Shown piece after piece: positions 1 through 5,150 of a stretch of DNA of 5,658 nucleotides (position 1 is the stretch's first letter; each line of letters begins with the position of its first letter). The DNA comes from Eubacteriales bacterium. Its GTDB lineage: Bacteria; Bacillota_A; Clostridia; Christensenellales; Aristaeellaceae. The translations under genes and the position numbers were made by a program. The notes below the pieces were generated by a model. That model was not told the DNA's origin and ran no database searches. It saw nothing but the letters and a program-made list of their open reading frames with translations. The DNA is taken from contig JAQUXV010000195.1 of NCBI GenBank assembly GCA_028692205.1, positions 1 through 5,658 of the forward strand. Direction: 5' to 3'.

Positions 1-2
1 TA

Positions 3-515
3 CAGGAAGAAGAGATTATCCACCTGCTTTTGGAAAGCCGCCTGTCCAGAAACACCAGCGAGCTCCCCGAAAACCAGATTTCTTTCGGCGACCGCATGGC
101 GGACCGAATCGCCAAGTTTGCCGGCAGCTGGACCTTCATCCTTGTTTTTATCGGCTGTCTGATCGCGTGGATCATCGTGAATATCATCATGCTCACCGCT
201 TCTTTCGACCCCTACCCGTTCATACTGCTCAACCTCATCCTCTCCTGCGTGGCGGCTATTCAGGCCCCCGTGATCATGATGAGCCAGAACCGGCAGGAGG
301 AGAAGGATCGTCTGCGCGCGCTGAACAACTATAAAACCAGCCTGAAATCCGAAATTATCATTGAGGACCTTCATCAGAGAATCGACAAGCTACTGACCCG
401 GCAGGAGCAAATTATCAAACGGCTGGACCGGGAGGAGCTGCAGACCCGGCAAGCCCCGAAGGAAAAACCGGCGCAGGCGCCAAAACAGGCCGCGCCTAAA
501 AAGGAAGAACCCTGA
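3..515 (+). CDS. DUF1003 family membrane protein (5' end missing)
   Basis: The frame is open to the left edge, so the true start lies outside the window; the TTG at position 30 is not needed as a start. The visible part begins with an acidic/leucine-rich stretch, then an ISFGDRMADRIAKFAGSWTF block, a first membrane helix (about 129-197), the linker FDPYPFILLN, and a second helix ending APVIMMSQNRQEEKDR. This two-helix pattern with the DPYPFILLN and MMSQNRQ..DR motifs is the hallmark of DUF1003. After it comes a charged helical stretch (LHQRIDKLL, IIKRLDREEL) and a Lys/Pro/Ala-rich tail ending KKEEP. Many family members have an N-terminal zinc-finger-like part, which would be upstream if present. 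The molecular function of DUF1003 is not established. The upstream neighbour is unknown; a terminator follows about 170 bases downstream. Confidence 0.9.
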   Translation, partial: QEEEIIHLLLESRLSRNTSELPENQISFGDRMADRIAKFAGSWTFILVFIGCLIAWIIVNIIMLTASFDPYPFILLNLILSCVAAIQAPVIMMSQNRQEEKDRLRALNNYKTSLKSEIIIEDLHQRIDKLLTRQEQIIKRLDREELQTRQAPKEKPAQAPKQAAPKKEEP

Positions 516-808
516 AGCGGCCGTCGACGCCCCTGTTGTGCGGATGCAGACAGCCCGCCGGGAACGCGCCGTGTTTGTAAAGTGCGCGGACGGGGCGCGG
601 TGATCGGGCAATCTTTTAATGTTCAATAAATCCATCGTCGCCGCCTCCCGTTTTCATTTCATTCCACCCTCGTTTGCACCCCGACCCGGCGCTGCCGGGC
701 CGGGTTTTTTGATTTTCGCAAACGTTTCGTCCCCCTTTTGTAAAAGGTTTGTGAAGGCAATAAAAAGCCCATATATGATAACTTTTCCTTTCTTTTTCAA
801 AATCAGCG
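516..808. other. Intergenic region with no gene seen
   Basis: About 340 bases separate the stop at 515 from the start at 859. The part before the terminator (516-683) is GC-rich and shows no ORF with a ribosome binding site or recognisable protein. After the terminator the sequence turns AT-rich towards the promoter. A small CG-centred palindrome, AAACGTTT at 720-727, is the only other structure; it matches 11 of 14 positions of the catabolite-response (cre) consensus and is treated as a finding. Confidence 0.6.
684..710 (+). terminator. Intrinsic terminator after the DUF1003 gene
   Basis: CCCGGC at 685-690 pairs with GCCGGG at 699-704 around an 8-base loop, with A684-T705 able to extend the stem, and six T residues follow directly (705-710). 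An alternative register with GCCGGG at 694-699 also exists. It lies about 170 bases after the stop of the DUF1003 gene and before the promoter of the next gene, so it separates the two transcription units. Confidence 0.85.
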
Positions 809-817
809 TGCTATAAT
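809..817 (+). promoter_or_regulatory. Extended -10 promoter of the coiled-coil/Thr-Pro gene
   Basis: TATAAT at 812-817 is a perfect sigma-A -10 box, preceded by TG at 809-810 in the TGnTATAAT arrangement. No good -35 hexamer is present at 17 bases (TTTCTT at 789-794 is poor), which fits an extended -10 promoter. Transcription would start around 824, leaving an AT-rich leader of about 35 bases before the ATG at 859. Confidence 0.75.
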
Positions 818-858
818 AAAATAACAAAATTCAAAATCATAAAGTGGAGGAGATCGCT

Positions 859-1653
859 ATGTCCGAGAATAAACCGGCCGCTACGCCGAAAAAGAACTCA
901 ACGGTGATCCTGTTGCTTTGTATCGTGCTTGTTGCGGCGATTATTCTCGCCATATTCGGCTTTATCGGCAAAAACAGCGCTAACCAGCTCGTTCAGGATT
1001 TGAACGCCAAGGTTGCCGAATATGAGACGCAGATTTCCGATACCACGGGCCAGTTGACCGCGCTTCAGGCTGAACTGGACTCGGCCAAAGCGGAAGTGGA
1101 CACCGCCAACGCTGACGCGACCGCCGCGCTGGCATCGCTCCAGAGCGAATACGACGCCTATAAAGCCGGTGCCGAAGCCGCGCTGACCGACGCGCAAAGC
1201 GCAAGCGCCGAAAAGCTGGCTGCGCTTCAGGCCGAGTACGACGCCTACAAGAGCGGCGCGGAATCCAGCCTGAGCGACAGCGGCGCAAGCCTGAACACGC
1301 TTCAGGCCGAGTATGACGCGTATAAGGTCAAGGCCGCAGCCGACCTCGCCGCCCAAAAAGAAGAGCTGGACGCGCAGGTGCAGGCGTTGACGGAAGAAAA
1401 AGACGCGCTGACCGCGCAGGTAGACGAACTGACCGCCGCCAACGGAGAGCTGACCGCCAAGGTGGACGAGTTGAACGCAAACATCAGCGAGCTGGAAGTG
1501 CTCGCGAATGTTACGCCTGCCCCCACTCCGTCGCCGACGCCAACGCCTTCGCCTACCCCCACGCCTACCCCGACCCCCAAGCCCACCGCTACGCCTACCC
1601 CCACGCCTAAGCCCACGGCGACGCCCAAGCCCACTGCTACGCCTGCGGCATAA
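859..1653 (+). CDS. Membrane-anchored coiled-coil protein with Thr-Pro-rich tail
   Basis: The start is ATG 859 because GGAGGAG (846-852) sits 6-8 bases upstream; a GTG at 844 in the same frame overlaps that site and is rejected. The product is 264 aa. Residues 1-14 are polar with KK before the helix, residues 15-37 form one membrane helix without a clear cleavage site, and residues about 42-215 are Ala/Leu/Glu/Lys-rich and predicted coiled coil. Three copies of an LQ(A/S)EYDAYK unit start at 1138, 1225 and 1300 (spacings 29 and 25 codons). Residues 219-264 are a low-complexity tail of TP, SP and KPTATP units. The positive-inside rule places the coiled coil and tail outside the cell. Similar anchor-plus-coil-plus-TP architecture occurs in surface proteins of Clostridia; the tail could thread the wall or carry O-glycans. 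No enzymatic domain is visible and no function is assigned. Confidence 0.88.
   Translation: MSENKPAATPKKNSTVILLLCIVLVAAIILAIFGFIGKNSANQLVQDLNAKVAEYETQISDTTGQLTALQAELDSAKAEVDTANADATAALASLQSEYDAYKAGAEAALTDAQSASAEKLAALQAEYDAYKSGAESSLSDSGASLNTLQAEYDAYKVKAAADLAAQKEELDAQVQALTEEKDALTAQVDELTAANGELTAKVDELNANISELEVLANVTPAPTPSPTPTPSPTPTPTPTPKPTATPTPTPKPTATPKPTATPAA
1138..1326 (+). repeat. Three in-gene repeats encoding LQxEYDAYK
   Basis: Near-identical coding units begin at 1138 (LQSEYDAYKAGAE), 1225 (LQAEYDAYKSGAE) and 1300 (LQAEYDAYKVKAA). The spacing is 87 and then 75 bases, both multiples of three, so the frame is kept while the coil length changes by four residues. The second and third copies share almost the same DNA over CTTCAGGCCGAGTA, which suggests internal duplication. 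Confidence 0.8.
1513..1650 (+). repeat. Low-complexity Thr-Pro tail repeat
   Basis: The last 46 codons before the stop are almost entirely ACG/ACC/ACT/ACA (Thr), CCN (Pro), TCG (Ser), AAG (Lys) and GCN (Ala) codons in dipeptide units TP, SP, KP and AT. The DNA is an imperfect hexamer-type repeat (CCCACG, CCTACC) and so is prone to length change by slippage without frameshift. The opposite strand reads as long open frames of Gly/Val or Arg/Gly, which are artefacts of this composition. Confidence 0.85.
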
Positions 1654-1701
1654 CCCTGACAGCGGATTGATTGTTCCGATCAATCATAAAATAATATCCT
1701 G

Positions 1702-1744
1702 AATAACCAGAGGTGGCTGTTGAAAATAGCCGCCTCTGGTTATT
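1702..1744 (+). terminator. Long hairpin, likely terminator of the coiled-coil gene
   Basis: A 17-bp stem (1702-1718 with 1728-1744, one T-G wobble) encloses a 9-base loop. It begins 48 bases after the stop codon. The T-tract is weak (GGTTATTAC), so termination is inferred mainly from position and stem strength. A smaller 7-bp hairpin, GATTGAT/ATCAATC at 1665-1685, lies between the stop and this stem. The long stem might also act on transcripts from the other strand, but no - strand gene ends here. Confidence 0.7.
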
Positions 1745-2010
1745 ACATGCCCGTATCACAGGTGCAAATTGCCGTTTTCCGGAATGTGGATGTGCGAAGC
1801 CAACCCGCATCAGAACGGGAGTATCCGCACGCGGCTGCCCTTGGCGACGCTCGCGACTGAGCTAGACATGTTTCCCATCCCGGAGGACGGCATGTGGACG
1901 GCGGCCCCGCACATCATGCGTGATCAGGCTAGTCTGTGCAAACCGGTCGTACGCTGTCGGCGGGAACCGATGTTTCGATCACCTTCACCGCCCCGATTGA
2001 GGGTATCGCG
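1745..2010. other. Intergenic stretch with possible degraded coding sequence
   Basis: No gene with a ribosome binding site is visible. Two adjacent short frames read like protein: one from about 1769 (containing ATELDMFPIPEDGMW) and one from about 1936 in another frame (TLSAGTDVSITFTAPIEGI). Both lack a plausible start, and the second is preceded by stops at 1921 and 1930 in its frame. This could be the frameshifted remnant of a gene or chance open frame in GC-rich DNA. I do not recognise a family. Confidence 0.3.
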
Positions 2011-2253
2011 CGGCGCGGTATGTCCCGCGTTTACTCGCCGTTCGCAGGCGGGGTGGCGGACCAGGAAGTCCCGCGTCGCTCATCATTAGCAAGCAGTGCG
2101 CAAACCGGGAAGCCCCGCGTCGCTCACCGTCCGTGGTAGTGTGGCAGACCGGAAAGTCCCGCGTTTACTCACCGTTCGCAGGCGGTGTATAGACCGGTAT
2201 GCCCCACGTCACTCACCGTTGGCAGGCAGCGCGGCAGATCGGAAATCACACGG
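2011..2253. repeat. GC-rich tandem array, about five 44-46 bp units
   Basis: The anchor CCGCGT (CCACGT in the last unit) recurs at 2025, 2071, 2115, 2159 and 2204, spacings of 46, 44, 44 and 45 bases. Each unit contains, in order, a GACCGG-like box, the CCGCGT anchor, CTCACCGT and GCAGGC, with divergence between copies; a partial sixth copy fades out near 2253. The first and fourth units are closest, matching at 29 of 30 positions (2022-2051 versus 2156-2185). Spacings that are not multiples of three argue against a protein repeat. The fourth unit can form a small hairpin, CACCG/CGGTG (2170-2174 with 2183-2187). The role is unknown. Confidence 0.75.
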
Positions 2254-2372
2254 AAAAAAACGTTCATATGCATTGGGGCGCGGCAACCACCGGGAGAACC
2301 CTTCGGAGCGCTGGATCGCGCCGCCTCTTTTTCCGAAAATTTCCTTTCCCGATCCGTTATTTTTACGAAGAC
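2254..2372. other. Spacer before the regulator gene, nothing assigned
   Basis: Between the tandem array and the regulator promoter lie about 120 bases with an A-run at 2254-2260 and mixed composition. I see no gene, RNA fold or strong repeat here. Short open frames cross it on both strands but none has a ribosome binding site or a protein-like sequence. Confidence 0.5.
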
Positions 2373-2401
2373 TGTACAAATTTTCGTCAATGTGCTATGA
2401 T
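2373..2401 (+). promoter_or_regulatory. Promoter of the LacI-family regulator
   Basis: TGTACA at 2373-2378 (4 of 6 matches to TTGACA) is spaced 17 bases from TATGAT at 2396-2401 (5 of 6). TG at 2393-2394 makes it an extended -10. Transcription should start near 2408, which rules against the ATG at 2413 as the normal start because it would leave almost no leader. Confidence 0.7.
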
Positions 2402-2445
2402 CTGCACATAGTATGAATTTCACAAGTCGGGAGGGCGATCGCGGA

Positions 2446-3489
2446 ATGCCAAAGACAAAACGCGTAACGCTGAAACTGATTGCACAGCGCGCCGGCACCT
2501 CCATCGGTACCGTTGATCGGGCGCTGAAGGATCGGGACGGCGTGCGCGAATCCACGAAGGTGCGGGTGCTGGCCGTGGCCAGAGAGCTGGGTTACAGCCC
2601 CAACCCGTTTACCAACGCCCTGCGCCGCATGGGTTCCATCCGCCTTGCGCTCGTCTACCCGGAGCAGCCGGAACGCTTTTACGCGCCCATCGTCGCCGGT
2701 ATCAACGACGCGGTGAACGATTTAAGCGATTTTGGCGTCGAGGTTGTGCATGTGCGCTATCCGCTGCATAAGCAAACCCTTCAGGAAGAGGTGCTGGAGC
2801 GCCTTGCCATCGAAGATTTTCAAGGCGTCGCCATCAACTCGGCGGGGCCGCGCATCGCCGCGCAGATCAACCGGATCGCGCAGGCCGGGGTGCCAGTGAT
2901 CACGTTCAACACCGACACAGCCAACAGCATGCGCCGCTATTTTGTGGGCAACGATTCCCTGCAGTCGGGCCGGATGGGCGCGGCGCTGTTGGGCCGCTAT
3001 CTGGGCGGCACGGGCGCGGTGACGGTGCTTGGCAACTTCGTACAGGCCATGCCGTTTTCCGAGCGTTTCGGCGGCTTTTGCGAAACCATCCACGACGCGT
3101 TTCCCGATATGACGCTTTACCCCTGCGCGGAATGCCTTGCCGATGAGCACCTGGCTTCCAGCAGCCTGATCGATCTGCTGACAAACGTGCCCCACGTGCG
3201 GGGCGTTTTCTGCACCGGGTATACCAGCACCGTCGGGGCAATCTCCGCGCTCAAGCAGTTAAACCGCCCGGATATCGTGCTGATCGGTTACGATACCAGC
3301 GACGAGCTGCTTACCGCCCTGCGGGAAGGATGGTGCGACGCTCTCCTGTATCAGGATCCTTACCAGCAGGGGTATGCGGCCGTGCAGACGCTGGCGCAGT
3401 ACGTGCTGGACAGCAAAATGCCGGATGCGCGAAAGATCAACATTCTCACGCACATCGTCATCAAGCAGAATGCGGACAGTTACCGCTGA
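2446..3489 (+). CDS. LacI-family transcriptional regulator with sugar-binding-type domain
   Basis: The start is ATG 2446: GGGAGGG at 2429-2435 lies about 11 bases upstream, whereas the in-frame ATG at 2413 has no such site. The 347-aa product is normal length for the family. Residues 7-27 form the LacI helix-turn-helix (VTLKLIAQRAGTSIGTVDRAL), residues about 51-61 the hinge helix (SPNPFTNALRR), and residues about 65-345 a periplasmic-binding-protein-like effector domain. Visible family features include ITFNTD (152-157), YFVGNDSLQSG (165-175), the IGYD strand (280-283) and QDPYQQGY (303-310), which lines the ligand pocket in sugar-binding relatives. Its position, promoter and terminator make it a separate unit directly upstream of a TRAP operon, so the inferred role is ligand-responsive repression of that operon. 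The effector is unknown; a sugar or sugar acid is likely. Confidence 0.92.
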   Translation: MPKTKRVTLKLIAQRAGTSIGTVDRALKDRDGVRESTKVRVLAVARELGYSPNPFTNALRRMGSIRLALVYPEQPERFYAPIVAGINDAVNDLSDFGVEVVHVRYPLHKQTLQEEVLERLAIEDFQGVAINSAGPRIAAQINRIAQAGVPVITFNTDTANSMRRYFVGNDSLQSGRMGAALLGRYLGGTGAVTVLGNFVQAMPFSERFGGFCETIHDAFPDMTLYPCAECLADEHLASSSLIDLLTNVPHVRGVFCTGYTSTVGAISALKQLNRPDIVLIGYDTSDELLTALREGWCDALLYQDPYQQGYAAVQTLAQYVLDSKMPDARKINILTHIVIKQNADSYR

Positions 3490-3603
3490 GCCGTACGTTA
3501 TTCGCAGAGGATAACGGTTCTTTCTGATCAGCGCGTTTTCGCTGCCCGGGCCGCGTCTCCATTGCGGCCCCCGTTCCACCGATACTGTTATCATAAAACC
3601 ATC
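3490..3603. other. 3' untranslated stretch of the regulator with two small hairpins
   Basis: Between the regulator stop and its terminator lie two foldable elements: CGTTAT (3496-3501) with ATAACG (3511-3516), followed by a T-rich tail that could be a weak early terminator, and GGGCCGC (3548-3554) with GCGGCCC (3564-3570) without a T-tract. No ORF with a ribosome binding site is present. The stretch may simply be a structured 3' end. Confidence 0.5.
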
Positions 3604-3643
3604 GGGTTCCAGGCTCCGTTTGCCGAGCGTGGAACCCTTTTTT
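3604..3643 (+). terminator. Strong intrinsic terminator downstream of the regulator
   Basis: GGGTTCCA (3604-3611) pairs with TGGAACCC (3630-3637); after one G-G mismatch, GCTC (3613-3616) pairs with GAGC (3625-3628) around an 8-base loop. Six T residues follow at 3638-3643. This is the best terminator in the window. It ends regulator transcription 115 bases past its stop and insulates the TRAP promoter. Confidence 0.93.
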
Positions 3644-3702
3644 ATTTCTCGAAGTCGATTTGCCCCTGCTGCTCCCGGTCCTTCCGTAAAGCCATTCCGT
3701 TT

Positions 3703-3733
3703 CGTTAAATTTAACGGTTTCCGGTAATTAACG
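3703..3733. promoter_or_regulatory. Candidate upstream operator cluster (CGTTAA palindrome)
   Basis: CGTTAAATTTAACG at 3703-3716 is a perfect 14-bp palindrome, and a further half-site ATTAACG follows at 3727-3733. The same half-site appears in both arms of the dyad at the TRAP promoter (3860-3895), about 155 bases downstream, which suggests a shared regulator binding at two places. Protein binding is inferred from symmetry and recurrence only. Confidence 0.45.
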
Positions 3734-3753
3734 ACGTTCGTTTCTCTGTCCGT

Positions 3754-3795
3754 TTTTCGAAAACCATGGTTATTCTGTCTAAAATACGACCGTAT
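3754..3795. promoter_or_regulatory. Cluster of short palindromes, possible LacI-type operator
   Basis: Three dyads follow each other: TTTTCGAAAA (3754-3763, perfect, centred on CG), AACCATGGTT (3762-3771, perfect, overlapping the first) and ATACG-AC-CGTAT (3784-3795). LacI-family operators typically have a central CG, which makes the first the natural candidate for the regulator encoded at 2446-3489. It lies about 120 bases upstream of the -35 box, far for direct blocking but suitable as an auxiliary site. Confidence 0.35.
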
Positions 3796-3798
3796 ATT

Positions 3799-3818
3799 CC
3801 TGAACAACTTCAGGTTTT
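3799..3818 (+). terminator. Small hairpin with T4, possible weak terminator
   Basis: CCTGAA (3799-3804) pairs with TTCAGG (3809-3814) around the tetraloop CAAC, followed by TTTT (3815-3818). It lies 55 bases upstream of the TRAP promoter and might stop residual read-through, but six base pairs and four T residues make it weak. It may also be another regulatory dyad. Confidence 0.35.
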
Positions 3819-3859
3819 GCCTCCTTTCACAGCAAAAATGTTAAAAAATCATCAAAATG

Positions 3860-3895
3860 CCGTTAATTCATATTGACACAACGGAAAATTAACGG
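3860..3895. promoter_or_regulatory. Candidate operator dyad over the TRAP promoter
   Basis: CCGTTAATT (3860-3868) and AATTAACGG (3887-3895) are perfect 9-base inverted repeats separated by 18 bases. The dyad centre falls on the -35 box (3873-3878) and the right arm ends exactly where the -10 box begins (3896). A protein bound here would cover the promoter, so repression is the natural reading. The regulator upstream is the nearest candidate, although these arms lack the usual central-CG LacI operator form. Confidence 0.6.
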
Positions 3896-3901
3896 TACAA
3901 T
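3873..3901 (+). promoter_or_regulatory. Near-consensus promoter of the TRAP operon
   Basis: A perfect -35 box TTGACA (3873-3878) is separated by 17 bases from TACAAT (3896-3901, 5 of 6). The expected start of transcription is near 3908, giving a leader of about 45 bases. This leader contains another palindrome, GGTTAACC at 3917-3924. Such a strong promoter usually needs repression, in keeping with the overlapping dyad. Confidence 0.88.
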
Positions 3902-3952
3902 CAGGACAAAGAAACGGGTTAACCGTTCAATTCAATAACAGGAGGATCCGTT

Positions 3953-4960
3953 ATGAAGAAAATTCTTGGGCTCATTCTGGCGCTCGCAATGGTATTCACT
4001 ATGGTCGGCGGCGCGCTGGCAGTGGATCAGTCTCAATCGTCCCTGTATCTGGAAGGCAGCGAACAAACGCTGATCTACGCCGACAACCACGCCGACGGCT
4101 ATCCCACGGTGGAAGCCTCCAAGGCGATGGCGCAGGAAATCTACGATAACACAGACGGCCGCATCGGCGTAGCCGTATACAGCAACGCCGTGCTCGGCAA
4201 CGAGAACGACGCCATCGAGCAGCTCACCTACGGCGCCGTGCAGCTCGTACGCGCTTCCGTGGCTTCCTTCGCCAGCTACAGCAACAAGCTGAACGTGCTG
4301 TGCCTCCCCTACCTGTTTAACAACTACGATCACTATTGGAAAGTGCTGGGCAGCGAAATCGGCGACGATATGCTCAACGCCTGCGCGGACGCCAACATCA
4401 TCGGCCTGTGCTGGTACGACGGCGGCGCACGCTGCTTCTTCACCAAAGACAAGATTACCGATCTGTCCGGCTTCAAAGGCAAAACCATCCGCATGCTGGG
4501 CTCTCTGGTAGACATGTTGTCCGCCATGGGCGGCAACCCCTCCACCATGGCGATGAGCGAAATCTATGCCGCCATCCAGACCGGCGTTGTAGACGGCGCT
4601 GAGAACAACTGGCCGACGTACTACGAGCAGACCTTCTACGAAGTGGCCCCGTACTTCATGGTAGACAACCACGCCCGCCTGCCCGAATGGGTCGCCATCA
4701 ACGGCGATGCGTGGAACTCCCTCAGCGCGGACGATCAGGCAATTGTCAAGACCGCCGCTCTGAACGCCTCTACGTTGGAAAAACAGCTTTGGAACGAATA
4801 TGAAGAGAAATCCCGCGAAGGCAGCCTGGCCGCCGGCGCGCAGGAAGTAATCCTCTCCGACGACGCTCTGGCCGAAATCAAGTCGGTTGCCGTATCGGTA
4901 TATGACAAGTATTCCGAATACGCCGACATCATCGCCGCCATTCAGGCCATGGCCGACTGA
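3953..4960 (+). CDS. dctP: TRAP transporter solute-binding protein, DctP family
   Basis: The start ATG 3953 follows AGGAGG (3940-3945) by 7 bases. The 335-aa product has the usual family length. Residues 1-23 are a Sec signal peptide (MKK, hydrophobic core, ALA before V24). The mature part binds an organic acid outside the membrane and hands it to the DctQM permease, driven by an ion gradient. Family marks: YSNAVLGNENDAIEQLTYGAVQ (76-97), GGARCFFT with R160, DLSGFKGKTIRMLGS (170-184) with R180, the arginine that normally pairs with the ligand carboxylate, and EIYAAIQTGVVDGAENNWPTYY (203-224). The ENN-P block resembles DctP proteins often seen with sugar-acid genes, but the ligand remains unassigned. 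There is no cysteine at the cleavage site, so it does not look like a lipoprotein. It is first in an operon with dctQ 190 bases downstream. Confidence 0.95.
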   Translation: MKKILGLILALAMVFTMVGGALAVDQSQSSLYLEGSEQTLIYADNHADGYPTVEASKAMAQEIYDNTDGRIGVAVYSNAVLGNENDAIEQLTYGAVQLVRASVASFASYSNKLNVLCLPYLFNNYDHYWKVLGSEIGDDMLNACADANIIGLCWYDGGARCFFTKDKITDLSGFKGKTIRMLGSLVDMLSAMGGNPSTMAMSEIYAAIQTGVVDGAENNWPTYYEQTFYEVAPYFMVDNHARLPEWVAINGDAWNSLSADDQAIVKTAALNASTLEKQLWNEYEEKSREGSLAAGAQEVILSDDALAEIKSVAVSVYDKYSEYADIIAAIQAMAD

Positions 4961-4982
4961 CGTATCAACCAGATTCCGTTGC

Positions 4983-5026
4983 AAGGGCAGGAAGCCGGGG
5001 GAACCTCCCTTGGTTCCCTGCCCTTT
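4983..5026 (+). terminator. Intercistronic hairpin between dctP and dctQ
   Basis: AAGGGCA (4983-4989) pairs with TGCCCTT (5019-5025), and GGGAACC (4999-5005) pairs with GGTTCCC (5012-5018) around a 6-base loop; nine unpaired bases (4990-4998) bulge on the left. Only a short T-run (TTTCTCGT) follows, so it is probably a partial terminator or an RNA-stabilising 3' end. In TRAP and ABC operons such hairpins after the binding-protein gene give more binding protein than permease. Confidence 0.7.
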
Positions 5027-5150
5027 CTCGTATAGCCGTGCCCGCGGCCGCGACGGCGGCGCCGCCCCGGAAACGCGTTAGCTTCCGCAGCGGTTCGCCG
5101 ACGCGGGCCGGCCACCCCGAACGTTTTCAGCTATGGATAGGAGGACGCAT

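Noticed and set aside
844..858. GTG at 844 as start of the coiled-coil protein
   Set aside because: It overlaps the GGAGG ribosome binding site that is correctly placed for ATG 859.
898..1683. Long - strand open frames opposite the coiled-coil/Thr-Pro gene
   Set aside because: They are Arg/Gly- or Gly/Val-rich shadows of the repetitive Thr-Pro and Ala-rich coding strand, with no ribosome binding site or family resemblance.
2011..2253. CRISPR array
   Set aside because: The similarity extends across the full 45-base unit with gradual divergence; there is no alternation of identical repeats with unrelated spacers, and no cas gene is present.
2413..2445. ATG at 2413 as start of the LacI-family regulator
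   Set aside because: It lacks a ribosome binding site, lies about five bases from the predicted transcription start, and would add 11 residues before the usual LacI N-terminus.
3259..3807. Open frame of 182 codons on the - strand preceded by an AAAGGAGG-like sequence (3820-3829)
   Set aside because: It starts with TTG about 12 bases from that site, runs through the strong terminator hairpin and into the regulator gene in antisense, and its protein is basic and resembles no family. The purine-rich match is probably chance.
3932..4984. Open frame of 350 codons on the - strand opposite dctP
   Set aside because: It is the mirror of a clearly recognised DctP gene; its sequence is Val/Gly/His/Ala-rich without domain features, as expected from codon bias of the other strand.
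5041..5110. GC-rich palindromes such as GGCGGCGCCGCC (5055-5066) in the dctP-dctQ spacer
   Set aside because: Self-complementary runs are expected in such GC-rich sequence, and no T-tract, promoter or conserved element accompanies them.
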